Shown here one piece after another: positions 44,576 to 52,621 of a stretch of DNA of 64,000 bases. The notes under the pieces were generated by a model that was not told the origin of the DNA, did not search any database, and saw nothing but the letters and a program-made list of their open reading frames with translations. The DNA lies in contig CAZTTG010000027.1 in NCBI GenBank assembly GCA_964615935.1, positions 1-64,000 on the forward strand. Direction: 5' to 3'. The DNA is from CAZTTG01 sp964615935. GTDB taxonomy: Bacteria; Planctomycetota; UBA1135; GCA-002686595. Each line of letters begins with the position of its first letter. Within the stretch, counting starts at the first letter, position 1. The translations under genes were made by a program, and so were the position numbers.

Positions 44576-45670
44576 ATGATCACGATCTTCGCCGCCGCCC
44601 TGTCCCTCCTCCTGCTCGGATCCCCCGTCCAGGAGTCGAATCCGGCTCCCCCGGCCGCCGGACCCCGGATTCAGCTTCCCGACGGCCCGGCCGCCCGCGC
44701 CTGGGCGGCCGTGGGGCCCGAGACGCTCCCGGCCGCCGTCGAACTGGAGGGCCTTCCCGCCCACCCGCGGGATGCCCTGTGGGGCAGTCCGGACACCTGG
44801 GATCGCTGGGCGCGGGCCCTGAAGGCCGAGGCCGAGGCGGAGTGGCCCGATCCCTCCCGGCGCGCCGAGCTGGCCCTCCTGGCCTGGGGACAGGGGCGGA
44901 GCGACGACGCCTGGGGCCACCTGGCCTGCACCGGGGGCGAACCGGGGATCTGCGCCGCCCTGCTCCCGGCCCTCCTGCCCGGCCTGCCGCCCGAGCACCG
45001 CGGGCGGGATCGGATCGGCCCCGGCGGCGTGCCCCGCGCGCTCCCCGACGGAGTCCTCCTGCGCCCCGCCCTGCCCCCCTCCTCGGGCCTCCCCCACCCG
45101 GGCCGGCTGGAGCGCCGCAACATGCGGCTCGACGGCCTGCGGATCGGCGAGGCCGTTCTGGCCCTGGACGTGCGGGTCGAGTACGAGGGCGTGCAGATCG
45201 ACGTGCACCACCTGGAGGGGGGCGCGGCCAGCTTCCTGCTCGTCCTCCCCGAGCCCCCGAGTTTCGAGACCCGGGTCGAGTACGTCGACTGGTTCCGCCA
45301 GGACACCGTCGGCCTGCCGCACCGGGTGGAGATGGGGCCCGGCGAGGAGTACCCGCGCACCCTCTTCGGTCGGGTGCTCCCGCGCGAGACCCGGTGGCCG
45401 AGGCGCCTGCCGGACCGCCTGCCGTGCTCGCTGGAGCTCGACGGCCTGCGGCTGCTGGTTCCCGCCGACGACCGCCATCGCCGGGCTCTCGGTGGGCTGG
45501 CCGCCGCCCTGGAGAGGGTGCTCGAGGTCCCCTGCGAGCTGGTCGCCGAGGATCCCGCCGGGATTCCCGCGCCCTTCTCGGGGATCGCCATCCGGCTTCC
45601 GCAGGACGCGACCCGGCCCCTGCGGCTCCGTCACGTCCTGTCGGGATGCGAGGCCTGGGCGCTGCGCTGA
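44576..45670 (+). CDS. Exported protein of unknown function
   Basis: The 364-residue protein begins with a signal peptide (ITIFAAALSLLLLGSPVQ, residues 2-19) and a Pro/Ala-rich linker. A central beta-rich region (about 185-260: LDVRVEYEGVQIDVHHLEGG, SFLLVLPEPPSFETRVEY) follows, then a C-terminal alpha/beta region with LRLLVPADDRHRRALGGLAAALE. I cannot assign it to a family. ATG 44576 is chosen because the signal peptide starts there. It precedes pepP by 84 bases on the same strand. Confidence 0.6.
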   Translation: MITIFAAALSLLLLGSPVQESNPAPPAAGPRIQLPDGPAARAWAAVGPETLPAAVELEGLPAHPRDALWGSPDTWDRWARALKAEAEAEWPDPSRRAELALLAWGQGRSDDAWGHLACTGGEPGICAALLPALLPGLPPEHRGRDRIGPGGVPRALPDGVLLRPALPPSSGLPHPGRLERRNMRLDGLRIGEAVLALDVRVEYEGVQIDVHHLEGGAASFLLVLPEPPSFETRVEYVDWFRQDTVGLPHRVEMGPGEEYPRTLFGRVLPRETRWPRRLPDRLPCSLELDGLRLLVPADDRHRRALGGLAAALERVLEVPCELVAEDPAGIPAPFSGIAIRLPQDATRPLRLRHVLSGCEAWALR

Positions 45671-45754
45671 GGGCGTGGACCGCTTGGCTGCAACGCGGCG
45701 CGGGAGTAGCCTGTCCGGATTCGCCCGACCCCTTCCCGAGCCCCCGACGAGCCC

Positions 45755-47104
45755 ATGTACCCCGAACACCGCGCCCGCTTCATGGAGGTCCTGCGCGAGC
45801 GGGGGGCCGCGGCGGTCATCCCGGCCGCGACCCTGAAGTTCCGCAACCACGACTCCGACTACCGCTACCGCCCGGACAGTGACTTCTGGTACCTGACCGG
45901 CTTCTCCGAGCCGGAGGCGGCGCTGGTGCTCCTGCCCTTCGGCACCGCCGAGGAGGGTCGCCACCGGCCGAAGGGCGAGCCCCGGAGCATCCTCTTCCTG
46001 CGCGAGAAGGACCGCGAGGGAGAGATGTGGACCGGCCGCAGGCTGGGGGTCGAGCGGGCCGGCGAGGTGCTGGGGGTCGACTCGGCCCGGCCGATCGGCG
46101 AGCTGTGGGAGGCCCTGCCCGAGCTCCTGCGGGGCTACTCCGACGCGGTCTACCGCCTGGGACAGGACGAGGAGCAGGACCGCCGGATGATCGGCGTCAT
46201 GACCAAGGTGCGCACCGCCGCGCGGCGCGGCGGGATCCTGCCGGCCGCCCTGCTGGACACCGCGCCCCTGCTGCACGAGCTGCGGCTCTTCAAGTCCGGG
46301 CCGGAGCTGGAGCGCATGCGCGCCGCGGCGGCGGTCACGGCCGAGGCCCACCTGGCGGCCATGCGGGCGGCCGCCCCGGGCGTCAACGAGCGGGAGATCG
46401 ACGCGCTGATCGAGCAGACCTTCCGCCGCGCGGGCAGCACCGGCTCCGCCTACACCCCCATCGTGGCCGGCGGCGCCAACGCCTGCATCCTGCACTACGT
46501 CCAGAACGACCAGGAGCTGAAGGACGGCGAGCTCTGCCTGATCGACGCCGGCGGCGAGATGGAGTACTACGCCTCGGACATCACCCGCACCTTCCCGGTC
46601 AACGGCCGCTTCGAGGGCGAGCAGCGTGCGATCTACGAGCTGGTGCTGGCGGCCCTGAAGGCGGCCACCGCGAAGGCGCGGCCGGGCGAGAGCATGGACT
46701 CGGTCCACCGCGCGGCGGTGGACACCCTGGTGGACGGGCTCCTGGAGCTGGGCCTGCTCGAGGGCCAGCGCGAGGAGCTCATCGCCGAGGAGACCTACAA
46801 GCGCTTCTACCCCCACCGCACGGGCCACTGGCTGGGCCTGGACACCCACGACTGCGGCGCCCAGACCATCGAGGAGGACTGGCGCCCGCTGGAGCCGGGC
46901 ATGGTCTTCACCATCGAGCCCGGCCTGTACGTTCCCCCCGACGACGAGGGCGTGGAGGAGCGCTGGCGGGGGATCGGCGTGCGCATCGAGGACGACGTCT
47001 TGATCACCCCCGAGGGCTGCGAGATCCTGACCGAGGCGGCCCCCCGCGAGATCGAGGAGGTGGAGGCCGCCTGCCGCGGCGCGGCCCCCGAGCCGGTCGG
47101 CTAG
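45755..47104 (+). CDS. pepP: Xaa-Pro aminopeptidase (aminopeptidase P)
   Basis: The 449-residue metallopeptidase removes N-terminal residues before proline. The N-terminal creatinase-like domain (about 1-175: FRNHDSDYRYRPDSDFWYLTGF) precedes the pita-bread catalytic domain with five metal ligands. These are Asp in LIDAGGE, Asp in SDITRTFPVNG, His in GHWLGLDTHD, Glu in FTIEPGLYVP and Glu in VRIEDDVL. Length matches E. coli PepP. A perfect 15-bp inverted repeat begins right at its stop codon. ATG 45755; no strong Shine-Dalgarno sequence. Confidence 0.93.
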   Translation: MYPEHRARFMEVLRERGAAAVIPAATLKFRNHDSDYRYRPDSDFWYLTGFSEPEAALVLLPFGTAEEGRHRPKGEPRSILFLREKDREGEMWTGRRLGVERAGEVLGVDSARPIGELWEALPELLRGYSDAVYRLGQDEEQDRRMIGVMTKVRTAARRGGILPAALLDTAPLLHELRLFKSGPELERMRAAAAVTAEAHLAAMRAAAPGVNEREIDALIEQTFRRAGSTGSAYTPIVAGGANACILHYVQNDQELKDGELCLIDAGGEMEYYASDITRTFPVNGRFEGEQRAIYELVLAALKAATAKARPGESMDSVHRAAVDTLVDGLLELGLLEGQREELIAEETYKRFYPHRTGHWLGLDTHDCGAQTIEEDWRPLEPGMVFTIEPGLYVPPDDEGVEERWRGIGVRIEDDVLITPEGCEILTEAAPREIEEVEAACRGAAPEPVG

Positions 47105-47407
47105 AGCCCTCGAGCGCCCGTTGCGTGGGCATTCGAGTCGAGTTCCGGCGCTCGAGGGCTCCGGCGCTCGCCGGCAGGCGAGCTCGGGCTCCGTCAGGAG
47201 CCCGCCCGCGCCACGCGAGCGGAGCGAGCACGTGGCGCAGCCGCGCGCAGCAGCGCGCGGCGCGATCATCGGCCGGCCCCGGCCCCCTGGCCCGTACGCC
47301 CCCCGGCCGAGGCCGCGCCTGCGGAGCAGGCGCGCCGAGGTAGATTCTGCGGCACCCCTGGTTGGGTCCGAGCATGTGCGCGGGCTACTGACACGGGACA
47401 CCAGGGG
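47104..47407. repeat. Hairpin-rich intergenic block downstream of pepP
   Basis: The 360-base spacer 47105-47464 holds no gene but five inverted repeats. They are 47104-47118/47147-47161 (perfect 15 bp), 47208-47215/47231-47238 (8 bp), 47240-47248/47253-47261 (9 bp, AGCA loop), 47314-47322/47326-47334 (9 bp, GGA loop) and 47355-47362/47400-47407 (8 bp). The first could end pepP transcription although no T-run follows. Segment 47385-47404 matches one end of the 53.6-kb fold-back element at 17 of 20 bases. A repeat cluster or a structured RNA are both possible. Confidence 0.6.
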
Positions 47408-47464
47408 CGCTCCCTTCCCCGCGGTTCCCGGAAATAGCGGGCCGCCGGCACGCAGGGCCCCGGC

Positions 47465-48394
47465 ATGGACCGGAATCGGGGTGCACCCGGCGGTGCCTGG
47501 TCGAGAGGCGCGGCGGGCGGGGTCCTCGTGCGCTCGGCCCGGCGAGCGGTCGCGCGGCCGCGGGGCTGGTGGGCCGGGCTCGCCTTCGCCCCGCTCCTGC
47601 TGTCGCTGTGGCTGGGCGGACGCTTCGTGCTCCTTCCGGTGTGGCGGCTGGCGGCCGGGGACGAGCCCGCGGCGCTCCCCTGGACCCTCCAGGGCTTCGC
47701 GGTCTACGGCCTCACCGCCCTCCTGCTGACGCCCCTCCTGCTGGCCGGAGCCCGGGTGGCGGCGGGCCTGGCCCGCTGCGAGGCCCCCGGCCGCGCGGGA
47801 GGAGCCGGGGGCGCGGGAGCCCCCGGGGGGGTCGGCCACCTCTGGCGGGCGGGCCGGGGCCAGGCCCTGCCCGGCCTGGGGCTGTGGGCCACCTCGCTGC
47901 TCCTCCTGGTGGCCGCCCTGGCCACCTTCGTGGGGCCGACCGACCTGATCGCGCGCCTGGCGGGCATCGAGGCCGACGATGCCCTCGGCAAGCTCGTTCG
48001 CGCTCCCGCCCTGGTGCTGTTCGGCGCCTACGCCGCCGCCCTGGAGGTCCTCTTCCAGCTCGCCCTGCACAGCCTGGCGGGCAACCGCCGGGGGGTGGCC
48101 TCGGCCCTGGTCCACGGGTGGCGGCTGATGCGCAACGACGCCCGGGGCGCCCTGCGCGCGGCGATCACCGACCTGCTCCTGCTGGGAGGCGTCGGGGCCC
48201 TGGGCGCGGGCCTCGCGGCGCTCCTGGAGCTCGCGGGCGCGGGTGCGCTGAGCCTGCCGCTGCTGGCGGTCCTCGCCGGCTGGGCGGGCCTGGCCCGCGC
48301 GGGCTTCTGGGCCCGCGCCTACCGGGGACTGGGGGGCGTCTGGCCCGAGGACGGCGTGCCCGGCCTGGGGACGCGGCCGGGGCCCTCGACCTGA
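47465..48394 (+). CDS. Polytopic membrane protein of unknown function
   Basis: The 309-residue protein has about six hydrophobic segments: near residues 35-55, 72-95, 137-158, 180-200, 235-262 and 262-285. A Gly/Ala-rich loop (about 105-125) and a short basic N-terminus complete it. The strong Gly, Ala and Leu bias makes family recognition by eye unreliable. The hydrophobic pattern and an intact ATG-to-stop frame support a real gene. It follows the hairpin-rich spacer and ends 47 bases before the convergent tRNA-Lys. Confidence 0.6.
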   Translation: MDRNRGAPGGAWSRGAAGGVLVRSARRAVARPRGWWAGLAFAPLLLSLWLGGRFVLLPVWRLAAGDEPAALPWTLQGFAVYGLTALLLTPLLLAGARVAAGLARCEAPGRAGGAGGAGAPGGVGHLWRAGRGQALPGLGLWATSLLLLVAALATFVGPTDLIARLAGIEADDALGKLVRAPALVLFGAYAAALEVLFQLALHSLAGNRRGVASALVHGWRLMRNDARGALRAAITDLLLLGGVGALGAGLAALLELAGAGALSLPLLAVLAGWAGLARAGFWARAYRGLGGVWPEDGVPGLGTRPGPST

Positions 48395-48441
48395 TGGCAG
48401 CGGCCGCAGCCCCCCGGTGAGGGAGGCCGCGGCCGTCGTTC

Positions 48442-48517
48442 TGGTGAGCGCGCCAGGGCTCGAACCTGGGACCTACTGGTTAAAAGCCAGTTGCTCTGCC
48501 AACTGAGCTACGCGCCC
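48442..48517 (-). tRNA. tRNA-Lys (anticodon TTT)
   Basis: Read on the minus strand, acceptor GGGCGCG pairs with CGCGCTC (one G-U). The D-arm is GCTCAGTTGGCAGAGC. The anticodon stem ACTGG/CCAGT has loop CTTTTAA, giving TTT. The T-arm is CCAGG-TTCGAGC-CCTGG. Discriminator A is at 48445 and an encoded CCA at 48444-48442. It lies about 100 bases downstream of frr on the same strand. Confidence 0.96.
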
Positions 48518-48580
48518 GTTGTTCGGATGAGGAGGGTCGGCAGGCGCAGAGCATACAGAATGCCGGGCGAAGGGGAAGAC

Positions 48581-48598
48581 CGGGCCGATTCCGGCCCG
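48581..48598 (-). terminator. GC hairpin after frr
   Basis: CGGGCCG and CGGCCCG form a perfect 7-bp stem with an ATTC (GAAT on the minus strand) loop, 20-38 bases after the frr stop. No T-run follows, so termination would have to be Rho-aided, or the hairpin may protect the 3' end. Confidence 0.35.
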
Positions 48599-48618
48599 CC
48601 GCCGGGGGGGCGGCGCGG

Positions 48619-49179
48619 TCAGACCTCCATGATCTCGGCCGTCTTGCGCTCGTTGACCTCGTCGATCTTCTTCTCGTACCCCTTCAGGAGATCCTGGATC
48701 TCGCCGTGCAGGCGGCGATTGTCGTCCTCGGTGATCTCGCCGGAGCGGGAGAGCTGGTCGGCCGCCTTGTTCTGGTCGCGCCGGCTGTTGCGCATGGCCA
48801 CGCGGCTCTCCTCGCACAGCTCCTTGACCTTGGCCGCGAACTTGGTGCGCTGCTCGCCCGAGAGGGGCGGCAGGTTCAGCCGAACGACCCGGCCGTCGTT
48901 CTGGGGGGACACCCCCAGGTCCGACTTCAGCAGGGCCTTCTGCAGGTCGCCGAGGACCGAGCCGTCGAAGGGCTTGATGGCGATGGTGCGCGCCTCGGGG
49001 ATGGAGATCGAGGCGAGCTGCGAGATGGGGGTCGGGGTCCCGTAGTACTCCATGCGGATGCCCTCCACCAGCGCGGGCGTCGCCCGGCCGGTGCGGATGG
49101 AGCGCAGGACCTCCTGCAGGTGCTTCAGCGCCTTCTCCATGCTCTGGCGCGTGTTGTCGAGGATCTCCTCGTAGCTCAT
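48619..49179 (-). CDS. frr: Ribosome recycling factor
   Basis: The 186-residue protein matches RRF along its length: the start MEKALKHLQEVLRSIRTGRATPALVEGIRMEYYG, then the mid-part PISQLASISIPEARTIAIKPFD, and the C-terminal three-helix bundle LSGEQRTKFAAKVKELCEESRVAMRNSRRDQNK. RRF with EF-G splits post-termination ribosomes. It starts only 2 bases after the pyrH stop, so the two are co-transcribed and probably translationally coupled. It closes the conserved rpsB-tsf-pyrH-frr order. Confidence 0.97.
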   Translation of the reverse strand: MSYEEILDNTRQSMEKALKHLQEVLRSIRTGRATPALVEGIRMEYYGTPTPISQLASISIPEARTIAIKPFDGSVLGDLQKALLKSDLGVSPQNDGRVVRLNLPPLSGEQRTKFAAKVKELCEESRVAMRNSRRDQNKAADQLSRSGEITEDDNRRLHGEIQDLLKGYEKKIDEVNERKTAEIMEV

Positions 49180-49181
49180 GG

Positions 49182-49892
49182 TCAGCTCCGGATGGTCGTT
49201 CCCAGGTCTTCGCCCTTGATGACGCGTTCGATGTTGCCCTCTTCGAACAGGTTGAACACCACCACCGCCAGGTCGCCGTCCTGGCACAGCGAGACGGCGG
49301 CGGCGTCCATGACCTTGAGGCCCCGCTGCAGCACGTCGGCGTGCGTCAGGCGCGGCAGGCGGCGCGCCTCGGGGTCCTTCATCGGATCGGCGCTGTACAC
49401 GCCGTCCACCTTGGTGGCCTTGAGCAGCACCTCGCAGCCCAGCTCGCGCGCCCGCAGGGCGGCCGCCGTATCGGTGGTGAAGAAGGGGTTGCCGGTCCCC
49501 GCGGCGAGGATCACCACCCGACCGCGCTCCAGGTGGGTCAGGGCCCGTCGCCTCAGGAAGGGCTCCGCCACCTGCCGGATCTCGAGGGCCGTCATGACGC
49601 GCGTCTCGACCGAGTACTTCTCGATCGCCTCCGAGAGGGCCAGGGCGTTGATGACGGTGCCCAGCATGCCCATGTAGTCGGCGCTGGCGCGCTCCCCTCC
49701 CAGGGCGCTGAACTCGGATCCGCGCAGGATGTTGCCCCCCCCGCAGACGATGGCCGTCTCGACCCCCAGGCAGCTCACCTTGGCCACCTGGCGGGCGATC
49801 CGGTCGACGGCCTCGGGATCCAGGCCGTTGCCGGTGTCGGGATCGCCCAGCGCCTCTCCGGACAGCTTGAGCAGGACTCGCTGGTAGGCCAT
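49182..49892 (-). CDS. pyrH: UMP kinase
   Basis: The 236-residue hexameric bacterial UMP kinase of the amino-acid-kinase fold makes UDP from UMP and ATP. It shows VLLKLSGEALGD, IVCGGGNILRG, ADYMGMLGTVINALAL, the base/phosphate loop AAGTGNPFFTTDTAAALRA, KATKVDGVYSADP, and the ending MDAAAVSLCQDGDL. ATG 49892. It lies between tsf and frr; the 104-base gap before it is the largest within the operon and might hold an internal promoter, though I saw none convincing. Confidence 0.97.
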   Translation of the reverse strand: MAYQRVLLKLSGEALGDPDTGNGLDPEAVDRIARQVAKVSCLGVETAIVCGGGNILRGSEFSALGGERASADYMGMLGTVINALALSEAIEKYSVETRVMTALEIRQVAEPFLRRRALTHLERGRVVILAAGTGNPFFTTDTAAALRARELGCEVLLKATKVDGVYSADPMKDPEARRLPRLTHADVLQRGLKVMDAAAVSLCQDGDLAVVVFNLFEEGNIERVIKGEDLGTTIRS

Positions 49893-49996
49893 GGCGATTC
49901 GGTTCGGGTCGCGCGGGGATTCGGGGTCGGGGCTCGCCCAGGGTAGTGACCCGCGGCCCCGCCGGCCAGCCCGCCGCGGCCTCGCGGCGAGCGCGC

Positions 49997-50836
49997 CTAG
50001 CCGATCTGGAGGAGGTGGAAGGCCTCGATCCGGGAATCGGGCCCCAGCTCCTCCTGCAGGGCCTTCTGGACGGTCTTCTTGTCGTCCATGACCCAGGGCT
50101 GCTCGACCAGCACGGTGCCGGCGTAGAACTTCTCCAGCTTGCCCTGGATGATCTTCTCCTGGATGTTCTCGGGCTTCTTCTCCACCTCGGCCCGGTAGAT
50201 CCCGGTCTCCCGCTCCAGGACGGCGGGGGCGATCTCCTCGCGGTTCAGCACGGTGGGCTTGAGGGCCACCGCGTGCATGCCCAGGCTCTTGATGAAGACG
50301 TCGGCCTTCTCCTCCTCGGCGGCGGTGCTCACCGAGAGGAGGGCCCCGGCCTTGCCGTCGTGGTGCAGGTAGCTGCCCACGCGGCCGGCGGGGTTCTCCA
50401 GGACGTGCACCCGGGCGAGCTGCATGTTCTCCCCGGTCCGCGCCACGATCTCCTTGATGGCCTCCTCGACCGTCCCGCCGGACGACCAGGGCTGGGCCAG
50501 CATCTCCCCGGCGTCACCGGGGCGCTGGCTCAGGGCGTGCTCGACGAGCTCTCCCAGGAGCCGCACGACGTTCTCGCTGCGGACCACGAAGTCGGTCTCG
50601 GTGGTCAGGGCCAGCATGGCGCCGGCGCGCCGATCGTCGGCGATCCTCACGGCGACAGCCCCCTCGGCCATCTCCCGGCTCGACTTGCGCGCGGCGGTCT
50701 TCAGGCCCGCCTTGCGGAGGTAGTCGAAGGCCCCCTCCCGATCGCCGCCGGCGGCCTCCAGCGCCTTCTTGCACTCCATCATGCCGGCCCCGCTGCGCTC
50801 GCGGAGCTCCCGGACCATCTGTGCCGTGATCGCCAT
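49997..50836 (-). CDS. tsf: Elongation factor Ts
   Basis: The 279-residue nucleotide exchange factor for EF-Tu has the UBA-like N-terminus (VRELRERSGAGMMECKKALEAAGGD), TDFV in TETDFVVRSE, and a long core domain. It ends with an EKIIQGKLEKFYAG dimerisation-like segment and a short C-terminal extension. ATG 50836 is preferred over the in-frame TTG two codons upstream, because ATG-GCG-ATC is the usual start of EF-Ts. It follows rpsB by 99 bases. Confidence 0.96.
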   Translation of the reverse strand: MAITAQMVRELRERSGAGMMECKKALEAAGGDREGAFDYLRKAGLKTAARKSSREMAEGAVAVRIADDRRAGAMLALTTETDFVVRSENVVRLLGELVEHALSQRPGDAGEMLAQPWSSGGTVEEAIKEIVARTGENMQLARVHVLENPAGRVGSYLHHDGKAGALLSVSTAAEEEKADVFIKSLGMHAVALKPTVLNREEIAPAVLERETGIYRAEVEKKPENIQEKIIQGKLEKFYAGTVLVEQPWVMDDKKTVQKALQEELGPDSRIEAFHLLQIG

Positions 50837-50935
50837 GTTCAAAACCTACTGCTGGAAGCGGAGAGTCGATCGGGGGAGCCCGGCGCGCCGCCCGTCGGCG
50901 CGCCGGAGCCTGGATCCGATCCGGGCCGGAGGAGC

Positions 50936-51991
50936 TCAGCCCTCGGAGGGGGCGGGCGTCTCGGTGCCGCCGCTGGAGGGCGCGGCGCTCGGCTCGGGAT
51001 CGGGCTGCGGGGCAGGAGCCGCGGGGGGCTTCTCGAGAACCGCGGGGGGGGTCTCGGGAGCCGGCGCGGGCGCCTCGGGAGCCGGCGCGGCCTCGGCGCT
51101 GCCGTTCTCCGAGGGCTTCTCGGCGGGCTTCGCCTCGGGCGCGGGCGGGGTCACCTCGGCGGGAGCCTCCGCGGGCTTGTCCGAGGGGGTGCGACGGGCG
51201 GTGCGCCGGCGGCCGCGAGGGGGACGGTTGCCCCGGGTGGGCCGCGGCTCGTCGAGCTCGCGCTGCTCCTTCTCGGCCCGAGCGGCGCGCGCCATGGCCG
51301 CCTCGCTGCGGTTGGCGCAACCCTCCTCGACGGCACCCAGCAGCTTGTCGATCAGGAGGCGCACCGATTTGAGGGCGTCGTCGTTGCCCGGGATGACGAT
51401 GTCGCACTGGGTCGGATCGCAGTCCGTGTCCAGGACTCCGATCACCGGCACGTTCATCTTGCGGGCCTCGCGGACGGCGTTGCACTCCCGGGCGGGATCG
51501 ATGACGACCATCGCCCCGGGGACGGTGGTCATCTCGCGGATGCCCGAGAGGTTGCGCTCGATCTTGCGACGCTCGCGGCGCAGGGTCGCGATCATCTTCT
51601 TCGAGTGCTGGTGGATGCTGCCGTCATCCTCCATCGTCTCCAGCGCCTCGAGCCGCCGCAGGCGGCTGCGGATCACCGAGAAGTTGGTCAGGGTCCCGCC
51701 GATCCAGCGCTCGGTGACGATGGGCATGCCGGTGCGCTGGCCGGCGTCCTGGATGACGCCCTTGACCTGTCGCTTGGTGCCCACCCACAGGACCTGGTAG
51801 CCCTCGGCGGTGACGTGGTAGAGGAAGTTCTGCGCTCGGATCAGCCCCCTGATCGTTTCGCGCAAGTCCATGATGTGGATCAGGTTCCGGCGGCCGTGAA
51901 TGAAGGGGGCCATCTTCGGATTCCACCGCGAGACGCGGCATCCGAAGTGCACGCCGGAGTTGATCAGCTCTTGTATGGTGACGGTTTCCAT
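50936..51991 (-). CDS. rpsB: Ribosomal protein S2 with a long C-terminal extension
   Basis: The 351-residue product has residues 1-230 as a standard S2: LINSGVHFGCRVSRWNPKM, IHIMDLRETI, VLWVGTKRQ, ERWIGGTLTNFSVI, VVIDPARECNAVREARKMNVPVIGVLDTDCDP, and VRLLIDKLLGAV. Residues about 240-351 are an extra tail: first basic (RPTRGNRPPRGRRRTARRTP), then Pro/Ala/Glu-rich and acidic. The usual S2 length is about 240-260. The tail is probably disordered and may contact rRNA or other factors. ATG 51991 starts METVTIQEL. First gene of the operon, preceded by a ~235-base leader. Confidence 0.96.
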   Translation of the reverse strand: METVTIQELINSGVHFGCRVSRWNPKMAPFIHGRRNLIHIMDLRETIRGLIRAQNFLYHVTAEGYQVLWVGTKRQVKGVIQDAGQRTGMPIVTERWIGGTLTNFSVIRSRLRRLEALETMEDDGSIHQHSKKMIATLRRERRKIERNLSGIREMTTVPGAMVVIDPARECNAVREARKMNVPVIGVLDTDCDPTQCDIVIPGNDDALKSVRLLIDKLLGAVEEGCANRSEAAMARAARAEKEQRELDEPRPTRGNRPPRGRRRTARRTPSDKPAEAPAEVTPPAPEAKPAEKPSENGSAEAAPAPEAPAPAPETPPAVLEKPPAAPAPQPDPEPSAAPSSGGTETPAPSEG

Positions 51992-52225
51992 GAACGCTGG
52001 CTGGTTCCGGGCGGTCCGCTCCCCGCCGCGCGGGTGGCGCACCGGCACAGGGGGCTTCCTCCACCCGGTCTGAAGGACCTCGGTCCCTGCACCTCCTCGG
52101 GGCCGCGAGTGGCCCCCTATGGGCGAAACCCAGACGAGACCACCCCTTCCCGCCGGTGAGGCGGGTCCGAAAACGCAAGAAGGGGGCCCCGCACGCGGGT
52201 CGTGCCACGGCGCAGAGATTTTAGG
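51992..52225 (-). other. 5' leader of the rpsB operon, possibly autoregulatory
   Basis: About 235 bases lie between the predicted rpsB transcription start and its ATG. Stable hairpins inside include 52149-52165 (CCCGCC/GGCGGG), 52099-52116 (GGGGCC/GGCCCC) and a GGACC/GGTCC dyad near 52076-52087. Leader-mediated autoregulation of rpsB by S2 is known in other bacteria; whether this leader folds that way is inference. No open reading frame of note. Confidence 0.4.
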
Positions 52226-52231
52226 GGTCGG

Positions 52232-52259
52232 ATTCTAGCCCCGGGGCCTTCGCTGTCAA
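52232..52259 (-). promoter_or_regulatory. Sigma70-type promoter of the rpsB operon
   Basis: On the minus strand TTGACA (52259-52254, 6/6) and TAGAAT (52237-52232, 5/6) are separated by 16 bases. This is the best housekeeping-type promoter in the window and sits at a natural place, about 240 bases upstream of rpsB. Confidence 0.65.
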
Positions 52260-52621
52260 ACTCGAAAGCCCTATGGCAACTGGCCGGGCGAAAAGGCGTA
52301 CTCTTCAGTCCGGTCCCCGGGCCCGCAGGCGGGTCCGGACCCCGCCCCGGGCGAGCGCCGGAGCCGACGGGCTCGATCCCCCCCGGGGCTCGAACCCCCG
52401 GACCCCGCGGTCCGCCCGCCCGGTTCGGGGCTGGCAAAGAGAGAAAAGCACCTTCCTAATCGAGGGCGTATTGGCAGTATTTGACCAAGGGAATCTCGGA
52501 GACCCCCCCCCGGAGAGCGGGGGCTGCATCGCCGGTCGAACGCGAGCCCGCCGCTCCGTCCGCGCCGGCCGAGCGCCTCGGCCAGAACGGCGATCTCGCC
52601 GTGCCCGGGCCCGGGACCATC
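52260..52621 (+). other. Spacer between the rpsB promoter and the diguanylate cyclase gene
   Basis: The 360-base stretch is GC-rich in its first part (a CCCGCAGGCGGG-type dyad near 52319-52331). Around 52436-52495 it is more AT-rich (CTTCCTAATCG, GTATTGGCAGTATTTGACC), where a promoter for the downstream gene is likely. No -35/-10 pair with proper spacing convinced me. A TTG at 52481 opens the same frame as the cyclase. Confidence 0.4.

Noticed and set aside
44444..48115. Open frame of about 1220 codons on the minus strand across three + strand genes
   Set aside because: Crosses an intergenic spacer and pepP without any motif; low-complexity GC shadow.
50834..50842. TTG start two codons upstream of tsf
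   Set aside because: ATG-GCG-ATC is the conserved EF-Ts start; TTG would add only two residues.
52481..52621. Longer start (TTG 52481) for the diguanylate cyclase
   Set aside because: The added 47 residues are Pro/Ala/Arg-rich and unlike a domain; ATG 52622 directly precedes the receiver-like fold.
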